64,000 nt of DNA from Trichobilharzia szidati (GCA_944472155.2 OX235272.1:18088354-18152353), one strand, 5' to 3'. Positions 22,681 to 33,884 are shown, counted from the stretch's first letter. The notes: generated from the letters alone by a model not told the origin. Numbers and translations are program-made.

Positions 22681-22682
22681 AA

Positions 22683-23305
22683 TAAAGGTTAGTGTTGGTT
22701 TGTAGGGATGTGATTGGTTACAGGATTTTCATCATGGGCTGACATCAGTTATAGAACCATTGGAAAACCTGGGAGTACTGGACAGTTGTTTCGTCCTAGT
22801 TTGCGACTCCTTATAAATACGCACCCACCAACAGGGTTCGAACCCAGGACCTTCTGGTTACAAGACGAGCTCGTATATCATTAAGCCACTGGTACCCGAT
22901 CCAATGGCCAGCTCATGAATCCTAACTTCTGCCAATTCACGATATAGCGCAACCGCTAGCTAATGTCTTCGGCGAGTATTTGTCCTCACACTCGACCTGC
23001 TGCACCCTACTGATCACGACTTCTCACTAGAACCCCAGGTAACTACCTACCTGAATCGGGCAAGTCGCTAGTGAGCATCTCATTGATATTCAAGTGTTGG
23101 TTTGTAGGGATTTGATTGGTTACAGGATTTCATCATGAGCTGACATTAGTTAGAGAACCATTGGAAAACCTGGGAGTACTGGACAGCTGTTTCGTCGTAG
23201 TTTGGGACTCTTTATCAGTACGCACCCCCGGGATTCGAAACCAGGTTTTCCAATGGTTCTCTGCCTAATATCAGCTCATGATGAAAATCCTGTAACCAAT
23301 AAGGG
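22683..23305 (-). mobile_element. SINE-2, one full unit and a partial unit in head-to-tail tandem
   Basis: A full minus-strand unit (about 22683-23098) is joined directly to the tail of another at 23099-23305. CCCTACAAACCAACACT occurs at the unit end and at the junction, so adjacent units share a terminal repeat. The full unit carries GGTTCGAACCC on the minus strand (B box) and a degraded hammerhead (GTTTCGTCCTAGTTTG on the plus strand). The partial unit also shows a fold-back copy of its tail near 23249-23285. Confidence 0.75.
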
Positions 23306-23835
23306 TTAATTTGGTCAATTTCAGTCAATATTCAATATTTCAATTAATTAAAATTCTGTAAACGTTTAAACAAAAAAGATTGAACAATTTTTATTTGTTT
23401 AAAATTTATAACTTTTTCTACATCACATTTTAATGATTAGTTTTATATGCATATATAAATATGCATATATATATATATGCATACGTGTTCAATGCAAAAT
23501 TGAACAAATAATTTTCATATTGAACTATAAATTATGATAAAATGAACTTTGATTAATGTATCGTTCGTTTATTCATTCATTCATTCAATGTTTACTTTTG
23601 TTCACGTATTTCATTTTAAAACTTTATGAGAGAGAAAATATACATCAAGTTATAATCAATGCACATATTTCAGTCTGTCTATTTATTTCTTAAGTAACGT
23701 TGGGTATTGATATACATATATATATATATATATATATATTGTAATACTGTACATCGGTTAAGTTTTGTTTTGAATGATAATAATAATTTAGTCTTTGGAG
23801 TCTTTGAACATCAACTGAAGTAATATGCACGATTA
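23306..23835. other. AT-rich spacer with (TA)n tracts
   Basis: (ATGCATAT) motifs near 23450-23485 and a pure (TA)n run near 23718-23742; (ATTC)n near 23575. No gene. Confidence 0.6.
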
Positions 23836-25152
23836 TTATAATTATTATTATTGTTTCCTTTAATTCCTAGAGGAACATAGAGCTTCAGCCACGCGTCCCC
23901 ATTGCGTTCGCTTCTCTGCTACAGTCTTCACCTGGCTCAAAGTCTGCCCACACGCTTTAACCTCCTCTTTACATAACCTTTTCCAAGTCACCCACCTTCA
24001 AACTCACGACCAACTCGCCGCTTCCCTTTCAGTCGGGTTCCACTCGAGCAATGGCTTGTCTAGTGCTGTCACTCACTTGATGGTTTGTTTCCTCAGAGTA
24101 TGGCCAGCCAATCCATCTCCATTTCTGCCTGCCTATTTGTTTCACAATCGGTTCCTGCTGAGTGGGTTCGCTCATTGCTAGAGATCCCTCTCTGTTGCTG
24201 ATCTTTTCTGGCCGGCTATCTGATCTTGAGCTATGTATTGAGCGAAGACAACTGTTAATGAAGGTTTGTAGTTTGTTTGAGATGCTGTTTATGACGCATA
24301 GTGCAAGTCTGTGATCCATCCGTATAGTGAGTAGCACTGACTGACTTCACATTGGAGTTGAAAATCCGGATCTTATTTTCAATGCTGAGTACTGAGTGCT
24401 GTTGACCTCCACACAGACTTGAGAGTAATGAAAGCTTGTCTTGCTTTTCTGATCTTCGCTGTTTTGATATCCTCGTTAGTTCCGTCCTCCTGTAGTTGAA
24501 ACGATGCTTCCCAGGTCGGTTGGTGAAGGAGGTTGTTTCTTTCAGGTTCCTCCCATTTATGCTGATCGTTGTCTGTTGTTGTTGCTGTTGGTGATGTTCC
24601 CCAGGAATCTTCATCACCTCTGTTTTCTCTATGTTCACCTGAAGTGATGTCCTATCTTTGATGCTTCTTCTGCCAACTCGTTGCTTTTCGCTTGTATATC
24701 TTCCGGTTTGTGGGAAATCAGACATATATATGTCATCGGCGAAGTCCAGATCCTCGAAGTTTTTTGTGTGAGTCCATTTTATGCCTGTTTCCTCATTGCC
24801 TGCTGTTTGTCGCATTATCCAATATACTGCAATCAGGAAAATCATTGGTGATAGTAGGCAACCCTGTCTTAATCCTGTCTTCACTTCGAAGGATTCCGTG
24901 AGCTTCCCGTTGTCGATTACTTGGCATGCAGCGTTGTCATACAACTGTTGGATGAGATGTATAACTGTCGGTGGTACCCCTTGGTAGTAGCGAAGTAGTT
25001 GCGAAATCACCTCTCGATCGATGCTGTCGACGGCTTTTTCGAAATCCATTAAGTTCAGATAAAGAGGTGACTGCCATTCCAAGCTTTGTTCAATGATGAT
25101 CCGTAATGTGGCGATCTGATCAATGCAGGCACGATAACCAGGATGATTCATT
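23836..25152 (-). mobile_element. RTE-A LINE, 5'-truncated
   Basis: Minus-strand copy whose 3' end lies next to a (TTA)n run and CCTAGAGGAACATAGAGCTT. It begins inside the RT (GYRACIDQIATLRIII) and reaches the 3' end. Contains motif A, motif B and motif C with limited frame damage, the best-preserved RTE-A RT in the window. A CAG/CAA-rich segment follows motif C. Confidence 0.8.
24255..25151 (-). pseudogene. RTE-A reverse transcriptase, partial
   Basis: 298 codons. Motif A NLMDFEKAVDSIDRE (the second aspartate is kept; AFDS is AVDS), motif B GLRQGCLLSPMIFLIAVYW, motif C LDFADDIYM. After motif C the frame is slightly displaced (DFPQTGRYTSEKQ in place of SHKLEDMQAKS), then QVNIEKTEVMKIPG and a (Q)n stretch, then NLKETTSFTN. 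The endonuclease and first RT blocks are absent. Unlike RTE-B, it lacks the 5-bp duplication after motif B and the 4-bp insertion at FADD. Confidence 0.75.
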
Positions 25153-25639
25153 TATCTCAGCCTGAGATATAGTCAGCTGAAGTGACTGACATTGGTTTGA
25201 ACCACTGATGGAACATACGCTTCCTAAAATTTGTAGTCACGTTTTCCTGATAAGTCAAATGAAGCCTTATGTCGACTGTCTCTCTCAGTATTATTTCATG
25301 ACCTAGTAGTCCCTCTGAGTATCTTTCATATATGAAAAAATTGTTGTTGGACAATCTCAGTGACGGCGTTACGACGCTTGAGACGATTATTTATAGTAAC
25401 CTGATTGTTGAACATTTTCATGAATGTTACAAAAGTTCTATTTTTATTTAAGGTGTTTTACTGTATTGTTTCAAAACGCGCCAAATTGAAATTTATGAAC
25501 TTTATTATTAGATTCCACTTTGATCTGTCTTCATTGATATGATAGAGTTTATTATTTTGATGGCATATGATTTCAAATCTTACGTTTTAAAGTCAAATTG
25601 AAGCTCTTTAAGATCTAAAAATATCAAAGTTATTTTAAG
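25153..25639. other. No recognisable feature
   Basis: No gene; short frames without motifs. Confidence 0.4.
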
Positions 25640-25806
25640 TTATCCATAGCCAACGGGCTCACCTCGTAACTTCCAAGCAGTAGATTTTACTCCCAGTACT
25701 GGGGTCATGAATGAGTACTTCTGAAAAAGCCTAAACCAGAAAGAAACAGTTGTCCAGTACACCTCAGTTTTGAATGGATCGCTAGTTGATATCTGCTCAT
25801 GATCTT
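25640..25806 (+). mobile_element. SINE-2 relic
   Basis: Tail-half homology to SINE-2: AAACAGTTGTCCAGTAC, TTGATATCTGCTCATGATC. The tRNA-like boxes are degraded. Confidence 0.5.
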
Positions 25807-26194
25807 ACGTGAAGTGTGCTACAATAATTCACCGATTCGTTTTGGAGATAAAAATGCACTGACTTTAGATTTCGATTTGCCTCATACTGAAATAGTGATT
25901 AATAAGCGAGTAAAGGGGTCGCCAGACAGGCAGTACTGATTCATATGACTTCTATGCATTTAACTAGGAACTGTGTTTCATAGCTACGCTGTTTTAAGCA
26001 CATTTACTTCAGATACTTACCCTGCTGACATCACCTTCATTGATTTGTTTAATTGCCAGCTTGGTCCATAAATGCCTGTAGGACGTCATATTCTTTTCTA
26101 ATGTAAAATGAATTAGGTATGGAAATGATGAAAGGGTCTGTGGTTTAGGTGGATGTGCTTTCAATATCTTTTTAGACAACATCTTCAGTGCTGA
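25807..26194. other. No recognisable feature
   Basis: AT-rich spacer, no gene or repeat recognised. Confidence 0.4.
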
Positions 26195-27040
26195 ATTCAT
26201 CATTATCATTACTCTTCCCTTTGGTTCCTAGTGAAATATAGGGCTTCAACTGCACGTCTCCACTTGCTTCTGTACTCTGCTGTACTTTTCACCCGCATCC
26301 ATGTTAGTCCATACTGTTTCAACTCCTCTACACACGATCTCCTCCATGTCACCCTTGCACTGACGTCACACTCACCGCTTACCTTTCAGGTTCCACTCGA
26401 GCGTTGGCCTGACGCGCGATGTCACCCAGCGAGTGGCCTCCTCAGCGAGTGAGTGTCCAATCCATCTCCACTTTCTCCTGCATATTTGTTGAGCGATTGG
26501 TTCTTGCTTTGTTTGTTCCAATAGGTCCTTGTTGGTGATTCTTTCCGGCCATCTGATCTTCAGTGTAGAGCCAGTGAAGAAAGTTAGTTGTTGATAAAGG
26601 TTTGCAACAGGCTATTGGAAATATTCTTTGTCACACTGGCCAAGTTTCTGATCCATCCGTATAGAAGAACTGACAGACTTGACGTTTGTATTGAAAATCC
26701 GAATTTTGTTGCTGATGGTGATTGAGTGACGAAGATTTCCAGATTGGTTTCAGGTTGATGAATGTGTTTCTCGCCTTCTCGATTCTCGATTTGACATCGT
26801 CGTCCGTTCCACCTGCCTGTAGTTGAGACAATGCTCTCTAGATGAGTGAGTGAATGAAGTAACGTCTTTCAAATCCCTCCCGTTGATGGTGATTGGCGGT
26901 GTATGTTGCTGCTGCTGTTGTTGTTGTTGTTGTTGGTTGGTTAGTTATTTTCATAACCTCTGTCTTGTCTATGTTCATCACCTGGAGTCCTGTCTTCTCT
27001 GGCTGCTTCTTCGACCAATTTATCGGTAAATTCATTAGTG
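26195..27040 (-). mobile_element. RTE-B LINE, 3' part
   Basis: Minus-strand copy. The 3' end is at the ATTATCATTAC run and CTAGTGAAATATAGGGCTTC. Coding scraps: INWSKKQPEKTGLQVMNIDK, MKITNQPTTTTTTAAATYTA (Thr/Ala repeat from ACA/GCA triplets), HQREGFERRYFIHSLI and IEKARNTFINLKPIWKSSSL. No RT core. Multiple frameshifts. Confidence 0.75.
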
Positions 27041-27857
27041 TTCTTGCTGAATATCTTTCTACTATGGATTCACTATGAGTGTGTATGAAGTATTCAGTTA
27101 CTTTTGAATAGTGTTTGAGCGAAATGACTGTCGAATGTTTCGATCACTTCAATCTGGCTAGCAATCAATATTGACTGATGTGAGCATTATCAAACTACTT
27201 ATACCAATCAGTGATATATAATATCGTTCACTGGTTTTCTCACCAATTAGGAGATAACTGGACAGATTACGGTAGAAAATATTTATGTAATTCTGATTAT
27301 GATGTTATTATAATTTTATGGTGGGAATCGCCATGAGTGCTGAATTTTCTCATAATAGATATATTTCGTATCCTTAAACATTAACAATGCTGAAGAATTT
27401 AAAGAATAGGGCGATTCTTTTATCGCTTAGTCCAGCCTCAAGCCCGTATAGTAAGGTCTGATGGCGACCGGTGTATTATTTTATCCTTGGCTAAGCAGGT
27501 TGAAATCTTACGCTGTGAACTTCTAGGGATCAGTCCTATAATGCGCATCACCAGAACTTCAAACAAACTTGATCGTAGTTAATCAACCAACATGACGATC
27601 TGATCAGTGAGACCTAGTCTCGAGAGTGAAGCACGTGTGTAGCTGGAGCTCTCACTGGCTCCTTATGGCTTCATCCACCTCCTTGTTCTATCATTAAGTC
27701 GAACTGAGGAAGGCGCACGAAAGCGTTACCACCATTCCCACTGGGTATGGAGGAACTGGCCTCTGCTCAGCGGTTAACCACAACCACTTTACCAGTGCAG
27801 GCGGTTTAGTGGCCCAGGAATCTATTCCCAGCCGACTCATTCCTAGACCTCTCTTAA
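27041..27857. other. No gene recognised; possible unnamed repeat
   Basis: The 27430-27840 part looks like repeat DNA (balanced GC, tRNA-like phrases such as GCTCAGCGGTTAACCAC) but I cannot match it to another block in the window with confidence. Confidence 0.35.
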
Positions 27858-28008
27858 CTGACAGTAAGCCCTACAAGGAGTAAGAATTGGACGTGAAGTT
27901 AGCAACCTTACCCCATCAAAAAACACAGCACCACTGCTAATGATACTTCACAGCTGAAGCTTTGGGCCTTATGTTTCATTTGGAGAGCAAAGGAAGAAAA
28001 TAGTAAAC
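27858..28008 (+). mobile_element. SINE-1 body and 3' end, headless
   Basis: GAAGTTAGCAACCTTACCCC, ACAGCACCACTGCTAATG, then CTTTGGGCCTTATGTTTCA correspond in order to the SINE-1 body at 31.68-31.79 kb. The tRNA head is not recognisable. It abuts the PLE that starts about 15 bp later. Confidence 0.55.
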
Positions 28009-28027
28009 CAGGGTCTGTGATTCAGCC

Positions 28028-28951
28028 TACTATAGATACGTTGATGACACATTCATTGTATGCAATGATTTGAGTCACACTTCGTCTCTATTAGACTCTT
28101 TCAACAATGTACACAAAAGCATCACTTTCACATTGGAGCATGAAGATGATGAAAAATTCCATTTTTTGGACGTAAAGTTGGAGAGAAAATACGACGGGAC
28201 ACTCGAAAGATCTGTATACCGTAAAGACACATGGAGTGGTCTTTACTTGAATTTCAACAGCTTCTGCCCGGTGAGATACAAACGAACGCTGGTGAAAACG
28301 CTTTTCTCTAGAGCGAAGAGAATATGTTCACCAAACAAACTAGACAGTGAACTAATGTTTCTTGAAAAATGCTTGAAAGAAAATGGTTACCCACAAAGTT
28401 TCATTAACAAATATGGCAAGAACGAACTCAAGAAGCTTGATACTGCTACAGTCAGTAAGAAGCCTATTTTCATCAAACTCGACTACAAGGGCGACGACAT
28501 TATGAGAATGATAAATAAAAGATTAAGCGCAGCCCTGTCTAGGACGTATCCTGCAGCGTTATTAGTCTCTCTATCCCGAACAACCTCTTCACTGGTGCAG
28601 TCAAAGATTGACAAGTACCCCTCACATGTTACCTCCAACTGTGTATACCAATTCACATGTATCTGCGGGAGCAGTTACATTGGAAGAACAGAGAGGAGGG
28701 CCTACGTCAGATTCTGCGAACATGTACCAAGGAGCCTCCGGTTAAAGGGACCGAATTATTTAAGCTCTTCAATCGCCAAACATCTGATTGACACAGGACA
28801 CCGAGTAGATGTGCTGGAATCATTCAAAATAATTAACAGACAAAGTACCTCAAGTCTTCTCAGGTTTGCTGAAGCTATAGCAATAAAACGATTGAAGCCT
28901 GACTTATGTGTCCAAAAAGAATCCGTTGTTGGACTTCAATTACCCTGGTAA
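28028..28951 (+). CDS. PLE reverse transcriptase C-terminus, linker and GIY-YIG endonuclease
   Basis: The longest intact PLE frame here: about 307 codons open from the 5' truncation; the first ATG is at 28070. It reads YSRYVDDTFIVCND (motif C, both Asp present), ITFTLEHEDDEKFHFLDVKL, YRKDTWSGLYLNF and CPVRYKRTLVKTL (thumb). The linker follows (CSPNKLDSELMFLEKCLKEN, KKPIFIKLDYKGDD), then the nuclease SNCVYQFTCICGSSYIGRTE with downstream CEHVPRSLRLKG. It ends with LKPDLCVQKESVV. The enzyme copies RNA and nicks DNA in the nucleus. The RT N-terminus is missing, so it cannot work as is. Confidence 0.8.
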   Translation, partial: YYRYVDDTFIVCNDLSHTSSLLDSFNNVHKSITFTLEHEDDEKFHFLDVKLERKYDGTLERSVYRKDTWSGLYLNFNSFCPVRYKRTLVKTLFSRAKRICSPNKLDSELMFLEKCLKENGYPQSFINKYGKNELKKLDTATVSKKPIFIKLDYKGDDIMRMINKRLSAALSRTYPAALLVSLSRTTSSLVQSKIDKYPSHVTSNCVYQFTCICGSSYIGRTERRAYVRFCEHVPRSLRLKGPNYLSSSIAKHLIDTGHRVDVLESFKIINRQSTSSLLRFAEAIAIKRLKPDLCVQKESVVGLQLPW

Positions 28952-29400
28952 CTCACTTCTTAGTAACTCTTTGTTTTCTAATTTTGTTAATTTTGTTAAC
29001 TTATCTTTCACTCCACCCCCCCCCTTTATGTTTCGCTTGACTCTCTTAAGAGATAATTTTTCTTGATCTTCTGAGTTCTGCTCACTGTATTACATCATCA
29101 ACTTCTCATCTGACCTCATGTGCACCGTAATTTAAAATTTTGATCTTCTCTTATCTAATTACGTAACTATTGCTAATTGTCTTTTGTTACCACCTTAACA
29201 ACACAACTGTTAACTAATTTTTTCAAGAAACTTCTCTCTACCAAGATATATATATGTCGTGACACTTTAGACACCCTGTAAATCTCAATGCCTTATTTTA
29301 CTATGACGCTCTGACACTATGCTTGCTAATGGACAAAGGTTTGTTAAAATTGTACACTTTTTATTTTTGATTATAAAAAAATAATAAAAAAATTCAGGTT

Positions 29401-29440
29401 GTACGCAGCTGATGAGAACCAACGAAATAAAATGGATCCA
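29401..29440 (+). ncRNA. Hammerhead-like motif, PLE 3' region
   Basis: Canonical CTGATGA (29409-29415), a minimal GAACCAAC stem II, then GAAA (29424-29427) and TAAAATGGATCC. GCAG 5' of the core may pair with CCAG-type bases downstream. Short helices make activity uncertain. Confidence 0.45.
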
Positions 29441-29460
29441 GATTATTCTGCGCCAATGTT

Positions 29461-29924
29461 TCTTCTTTCTTTGTTCTAATTTGATATCACTCATCAGAGC
29501 TTATGGGTCAGCTGGAAGTCTTAGGAGTGAATTTCATGTTACACACGAAACCTAAATCTAATTTAGTCTCCTACTAACACTCGACAGTTAGTTAGTCAGT
29601 TTGCGAAAAGATTCTAAGCTAAATCTTTTGGGTTGTAAAGAAATGAACTCAGTGATCAAAACATGCAATCCTATTTACGTAACGAAACATACGATGAAAA
29701 ACTTAAATTAAACAGTAAACTTTAGTTTTGGGTATTTTCTGAGCTGTAATATACATTTTCCGGTGCCTAACTTTTAAGTTTAGTTAGTTGCTGCAAGCAT
29801 GCAAAACTTCACATAGGTATTACCTCGTGTTAGTAAAACTCTGTATATTAGACGGAGAAGGCAACTGTAAGATAGTCATCCTTATGGCAAAATTTAAAAC
29901 ATGTCGATCCGATATGCAGCTATT
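29461..29924. other. No recognisable feature
   Basis: AT-rich spacer; one short GTTAGTTAGTCAG run near 29587 resembles the TTAG array in miniature. Confidence 0.4.
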
Positions 29925-29929
29925 TTTTT

Positions 29930-30150
29930 CATTCCTTCACGTTCCCAGTGGAACATAGGACTTCAAGCTAGTGGCTTGAAGTTTCTGTAGCAGTGTTTAT
30001 TTTTACAGGATGAGGTTGCTAGCCTCATGCCCAACCTTTCCTCTTCACCAGCTTTATTTCTGGCTTAGCGAGGTAAAGGAGTGCGTCTGTGGCCGGGAAT
30101 CGAACCCCGTAGCATGTGTATGGTCGGCGAGCGTCCTAACCGCTGTGCAG
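29930..30150 (-). mobile_element. SINE-1, reverse strand
   Basis: Runs from the 3' end (CCCAGTGGAACATAGGACTT) through the body GCTAGCCTCATGCCCAACC to the B box (CGGGAATCGAACCCC) and a damaged A box. The acceptor-like end GACGCAC seen in other copies is lost at the head. It abuts an RTE-C 3' end. Confidence 0.7.
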
Positions 30151-30157
30151 CAATTCT

Positions 30158-31012
30158 CAGTTATTATTATCATTTTACCATTAGGTCCCCAGTGAAACAG
30201 AGAACTTCAACAGAACATCTCCATTCTCTCCTGTTCTCTACAGTCCTCTATATATGGATCCACGACCGACCGTAAGCTCTCATCTCCTCCCCATGCGATG
30301 TCCTCCAATGTCACCCTTGTACTTACGTCCAATTCATCATTTCCCATTCAGGTTCCGCTCAATTGACAGCATGTCACGTGATGTCACTCAATGGTCTCCT
30401 CAGCGAGTTTTCGTTCCATCTCCATTTCCTTCAGCATATTTGTCGGTGTATGGGTTCTTAGTTAGTTCTTTAATACAGTTCCGTATTGCTGATCCTTTAT
30501 CGCTGTCCGTCGGATCTTCACTGTCGAGCCAGCGAAGGCTCAGCTGTTGATAAAAGTCCGCAGTGGCCTGTTCAAAATGCTTCTAATCAGGCATGCGAAT
30601 TTGACACTAATGTTGAAAATCCAAATCTCCTTCTCCATTTTGAGTTACTGCAGTAGACTTCCTCACTGATTGCAGAAAAGTGAAGGTTTGTCTTGTCTTT
30701 CCGACTCTGACTGGCTTTGAGATCTTTATGGGTGGCTATCTGTATTCGAAACTATACTTCCTAGACAAGTAAAAGTGGTGACATTGTTCAAGTTCCCCCA
30801 GTTGACAGTGATTGGTTCTGGCTGTCGCTGCTGTTGGCCGGTGGGTGCTTTTTCGCCTCTGTCTTCTCTATATTCACTGAAATTCCTGTCTTAGCTGCTG
30901 CTTCTGCCAGTCTATTGGTTTTCGTTTGTGAATCTTCGAGTTTATGCGATATTAGAGATAAACTGCCCACTGGATCCAAATCTTTTAGATTCCTCTTGTG
31001 GACCTAACGTGT
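30158..31012 (-). mobile_element. RTE-C LINE, diverged 3' part
   Basis: Minus-strand RTE-like copy. The 3' end lies at TTATTATTATCATTTTACC and CCCAGTGAAACAGAGAACTT. The coding remnant includes DPVGSLSLISHKLEDSQTKT (the post-FADD segment, with FADD itself lost) and ISVNIEKTEAKKHP. Diverged from both RTE-A and RTE-B, hence treated as a third, older subfamily. Confidence 0.65.
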
Positions 31013-31560
31013 TTCTATTTTCAGCAATTTAATTCTGGAGGAAAATCTACTTGGAGTGATTCACAATTGGGCTATCTCAGCATGATGTCCGAATCACTTG
31101 ACTGACAATGCAGATAGTCACTGTTCAAGTAGGGTAACCGGTGTTAGTTGCAAAATGTCCTTAATAAACAGTCTACATTGAAATTCCTCAGAAAAAAGGA
31201 GATTCTCAACTCTTCAAAGGCGTCTCTGTTGCCAGTCGATTTTCTAATAGTGCGATGATGGCAAAAATCTACCCCCAAACAAAGGAATTTCAGAAACTCA
31301 AAGGTTAACCTGAGCACCCTTCAACTGTTTAAAATGATGACTATAGCAATTCGTAAGAGGTTCACTTTTTGAAATTAGTTACAATAAAAATGTTTATTCA
31401 CTTTTAAGAGTAGTACTAAGCACATTCTTTCAAGCTAATCTGAAACCTGCAGTCATAGGTGATACACAAACCTCCGTATTTTCACTTACTCTTGCAATAT
31501 CATGTTTGATGGCAGTCTTTTATAAAATAGTGTGACATACAGAACATAACTATTCGTGAA
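31013..31560. other. No recognisable feature
   Basis: No gene or repeat I can identify. Confidence 0.4.
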
Positions 31561-31562
31561 AT

Positions 31563-31794
31563 GTGCGTCAGTGGCACAGCGGTAGAATGCTCGCAAGATA
31601 TGCAGGTGGTCCGAGGTTCGATTCCCGGTGACAGACGCACTCCTTTACCTCTCTATGCCAGTAATACGACTGGTAATAATGGAAGGTTGGGCATAAGGCT
31701 AGCAACTCCATCCCGTAAAAATAAACAACACTGCTACTGAAACTTCAAGCCTCTAGCTTGAAGTCCTATGTTCCACTGGGGAACTTGAAGAAAT
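31563..31794 (+). mobile_element. SINE-1, full-length reference copy
   Basis: The head has 7-bp pairing ends GTGCGTC and GACGCAC (31563-31569 and 31634-31640), A-box TGGCACAGCGG and B-box GGTTCGATTCCC. The body is AAGGTTGGGCATAAGGCTAG, CAACTCCATCCCGTAAAAAT. The end CTTGAAGTCCTATGTTCCAC closely matches the RTE-B 3' end (TTGAAGCCCTATGTTCCAC). The adjoining minus-strand RTE-A starts right after it. Confidence 0.85.
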
Positions 31795-32378
31795 ATTATT
31801 ATTTCCTTTAGTTCCTAGAGGAACATAGGGCTTCAGCCATGCGTCTCCATTGCGTTCGGTTCTCTGCTAAAGTTTTCACCTGGCTCCAAGTCTGCCCATA
31901 CGCTTTCAATTCTTCTTCACATGATCTCCTCCAGGTCACCCTTGGACGACCAACTCGTCGCTTCCAATACAGTCGGGTTCCACTCGAGCAATGGCTTGTC
32001 TAGTGATGCCACTTGCTGGTTTCCTCAGAGTGTGACCAATCCATCTCCATTTCTTCCTGCCTATTTGTTTCACAATCGGTTCCTGGTTGGTTCGCTCCCA
32101 GAGATCTCTATTGCTGATTGCTTCTGGCCGGCCATCTGATCTTGAGTATTGAGCGAAGACATCTGTTAATGAAGGTCTGTAGCTTGTTTGAGGTGCTCTT
32201 TGTGACACGCCAAGTCTGTGATCCGTATGGTAGTACTGACTTCACATTGGAGTTGAAAATCCGGATCTTATTTTTGACTCTGAATGCTGTTGACCTCCAC
32301 ACAGACTTGAGAGTAATGAAAGCTTGCCTTGCTTTCCCGATCCTTGCTTTGATATCCTCGTCAGTTCCGCCTGTAGTT
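31795..32378 (-). mobile_element. RTE-A LINE, short 3' part
   Basis: Minus-strand copy with the 3' end at (TTA)n and CCTAGAGGAACATAGGGCTT. Frames contain [40 protein letters not shown] and [20 protein letters not shown]. These are the RTE C-terminal block, in several frames. No RT core. Confidence 0.75.
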
Positions 32379-32464
32379 GAAGGAATAAAAACAAAGAAAA
32401 AAAAGAAATGGCGGAATCATCATCATAATTTAAATCAGATTAATTATGAAATACTGATTTGCAG

Positions 32465-32585
32465 AGGTCTTATCTTTCACAGGGTTCATCATCAACTGAT
32501 ATCAGTTGGAGAACCATTGGAAAGGCATCAGGGAGCACCAGACAACTGTTTCGTCCTAGTTTGAGACACAGACTACCCAACTCTC
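32465..32585 (-). mobile_element. SINE-2 tail fragment
   Basis: Plus-strand reading ATCAACTGATATCAGTTGGA, GAACCATTGGAAAGG, TGTTTCGTCCTAGTTTGAG is the reverse complement of the SINE-2 hammerhead-to-tail segment. The head is missing. Confidence 0.65.
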
Positions 32586-33057
32586 TGCCTATGGGTAAGA
32601 TATAAGTTCTATATCATATCAGAAATGAATGAAACTGGTGATTTATCGGTGTCTACTATCTTGAAGGTGGTCAGCAGAATTTATTGACAGTAGTCAGGAA
32701 GCTAAAACGTTAATATTACAGTTCCATATTTTTCATTTTATTTACCAAACCAGATATCTGTACATGTAAAGTGCATACGCCTACTGAAATCTGATATAAT
32801 TGTAATCCCACTCGAAACAAATTTAGATTTTTTTAAAAATAAAATAAAATTACTCCTTTTTTTCAAAAAATGTAATTTCTTATATTCAGGTTGAATTGTA
32901 TGCATATATTTCTCCAATGCGAAGCTATTTAAACTGAGTTTGAATGTCTGTTTACGCGATTAAATTAAAGATTTATTAGATATCTGTGTCTACTCATTCT
33001 GCAGTTTAACTTGTTAATCTGAGATCACCTTAAATATAAGAAGTAACAATAATAATG
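32586..33057. other. No recognisable feature
   Basis: AT-rich spacer without motifs. Confidence 0.4.
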
Positions 33058-33545
33058 ATAATAATTTGCTTTATTCCAAAACAGTACTTGTGATACAGAA
33101 TGGAATTCTCAGCATTTTTACTACAGTATTGCATCCAGTTAGTACATTATCAATAAATAGAATTCTACATAGATCAAGGAAATCTCAGTTCATTATGACA
33201 ACAACATATTGGCATGTCGGTATCAAAGCCAAAGTTGAACAGTGTTCGAAGGTGTTAGAAAAGTAGGTGCTATCATATATACTGGCGTAAGCGAGAGAAA
33301 GAAACAAAGGAGCACATGACGGGAAAAAAGAGAAAGAGAGAAAAGGTAAAGAAAGAAAGAAAATGTTGTACCTATAAATGATATGAGTTGGAAAGACGAG
33401 GTCCAGTTGTACTACTGACTATTCAATGAATTAAAGGTATCACGCCTAATGCTTTCTTTATCACACAGAACACGAGCTAAGTAGGGTATGGTTGAGTTTT
33501 TGTACTTGCTGGTGCGAGCATACAGTAAGTAAGTTGTTCATGACT
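33058..33545 (-). mobile_element. CR1-X LINE, 3' end
   Basis: Minus-strand fragment: AAGTACAAAAACTCAACC-type coding end (KYKNSTIPYLARVLCDKES in broken frame) at high coordinates, then the 3' UTR ending GGAATAAAGC and (TTA)n at low coordinates. Nearly identical, in opposite orientation, to 53363-53833. Confidence 0.8.
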
Positions 33546-33884
33546 AAATTCACGATGAAATGAAGTAGATTTGTAGCTATCGTAAGTGCTTATTTTTGGG
33601 GTTGTTTTCATTCCATCTGAGCTGGAAAGTGGAATAAGCGCTGAAACGTTCATCTGACTCGATAATAAAAGCCTTGCAATTAAATCATCCTGATAAGAGA
33701 ATTCGACAATACCATGAAACTGGCATTTATTTAAATTTAATAAATTGCCACTTTGTCTCTAGGCAATTCAATTCGTACTGGAAAAAAACGGATTTAATAT
33801 TAATGTGTATGATTCCAGGATGTGAAATCCTGGAGTTGCATTTTTAATCCTTTTCAATATCGACAGTATTCAACACTACATAGT

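Larger units (their letters stand above)
28022..29460 (+). mobile_element. Penelope-like element, best-preserved 3' half
   Basis: Begins at the RT catalytic motif (RYVDDTFIV) and continues open through linker and GIY-YIG to the stop. A 3' UTR of about 450 bp follows, with a hammerhead-like motif near 29409. The other copy of this subfamily is at 15.0-16.1 kb. Confidence 0.8.
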
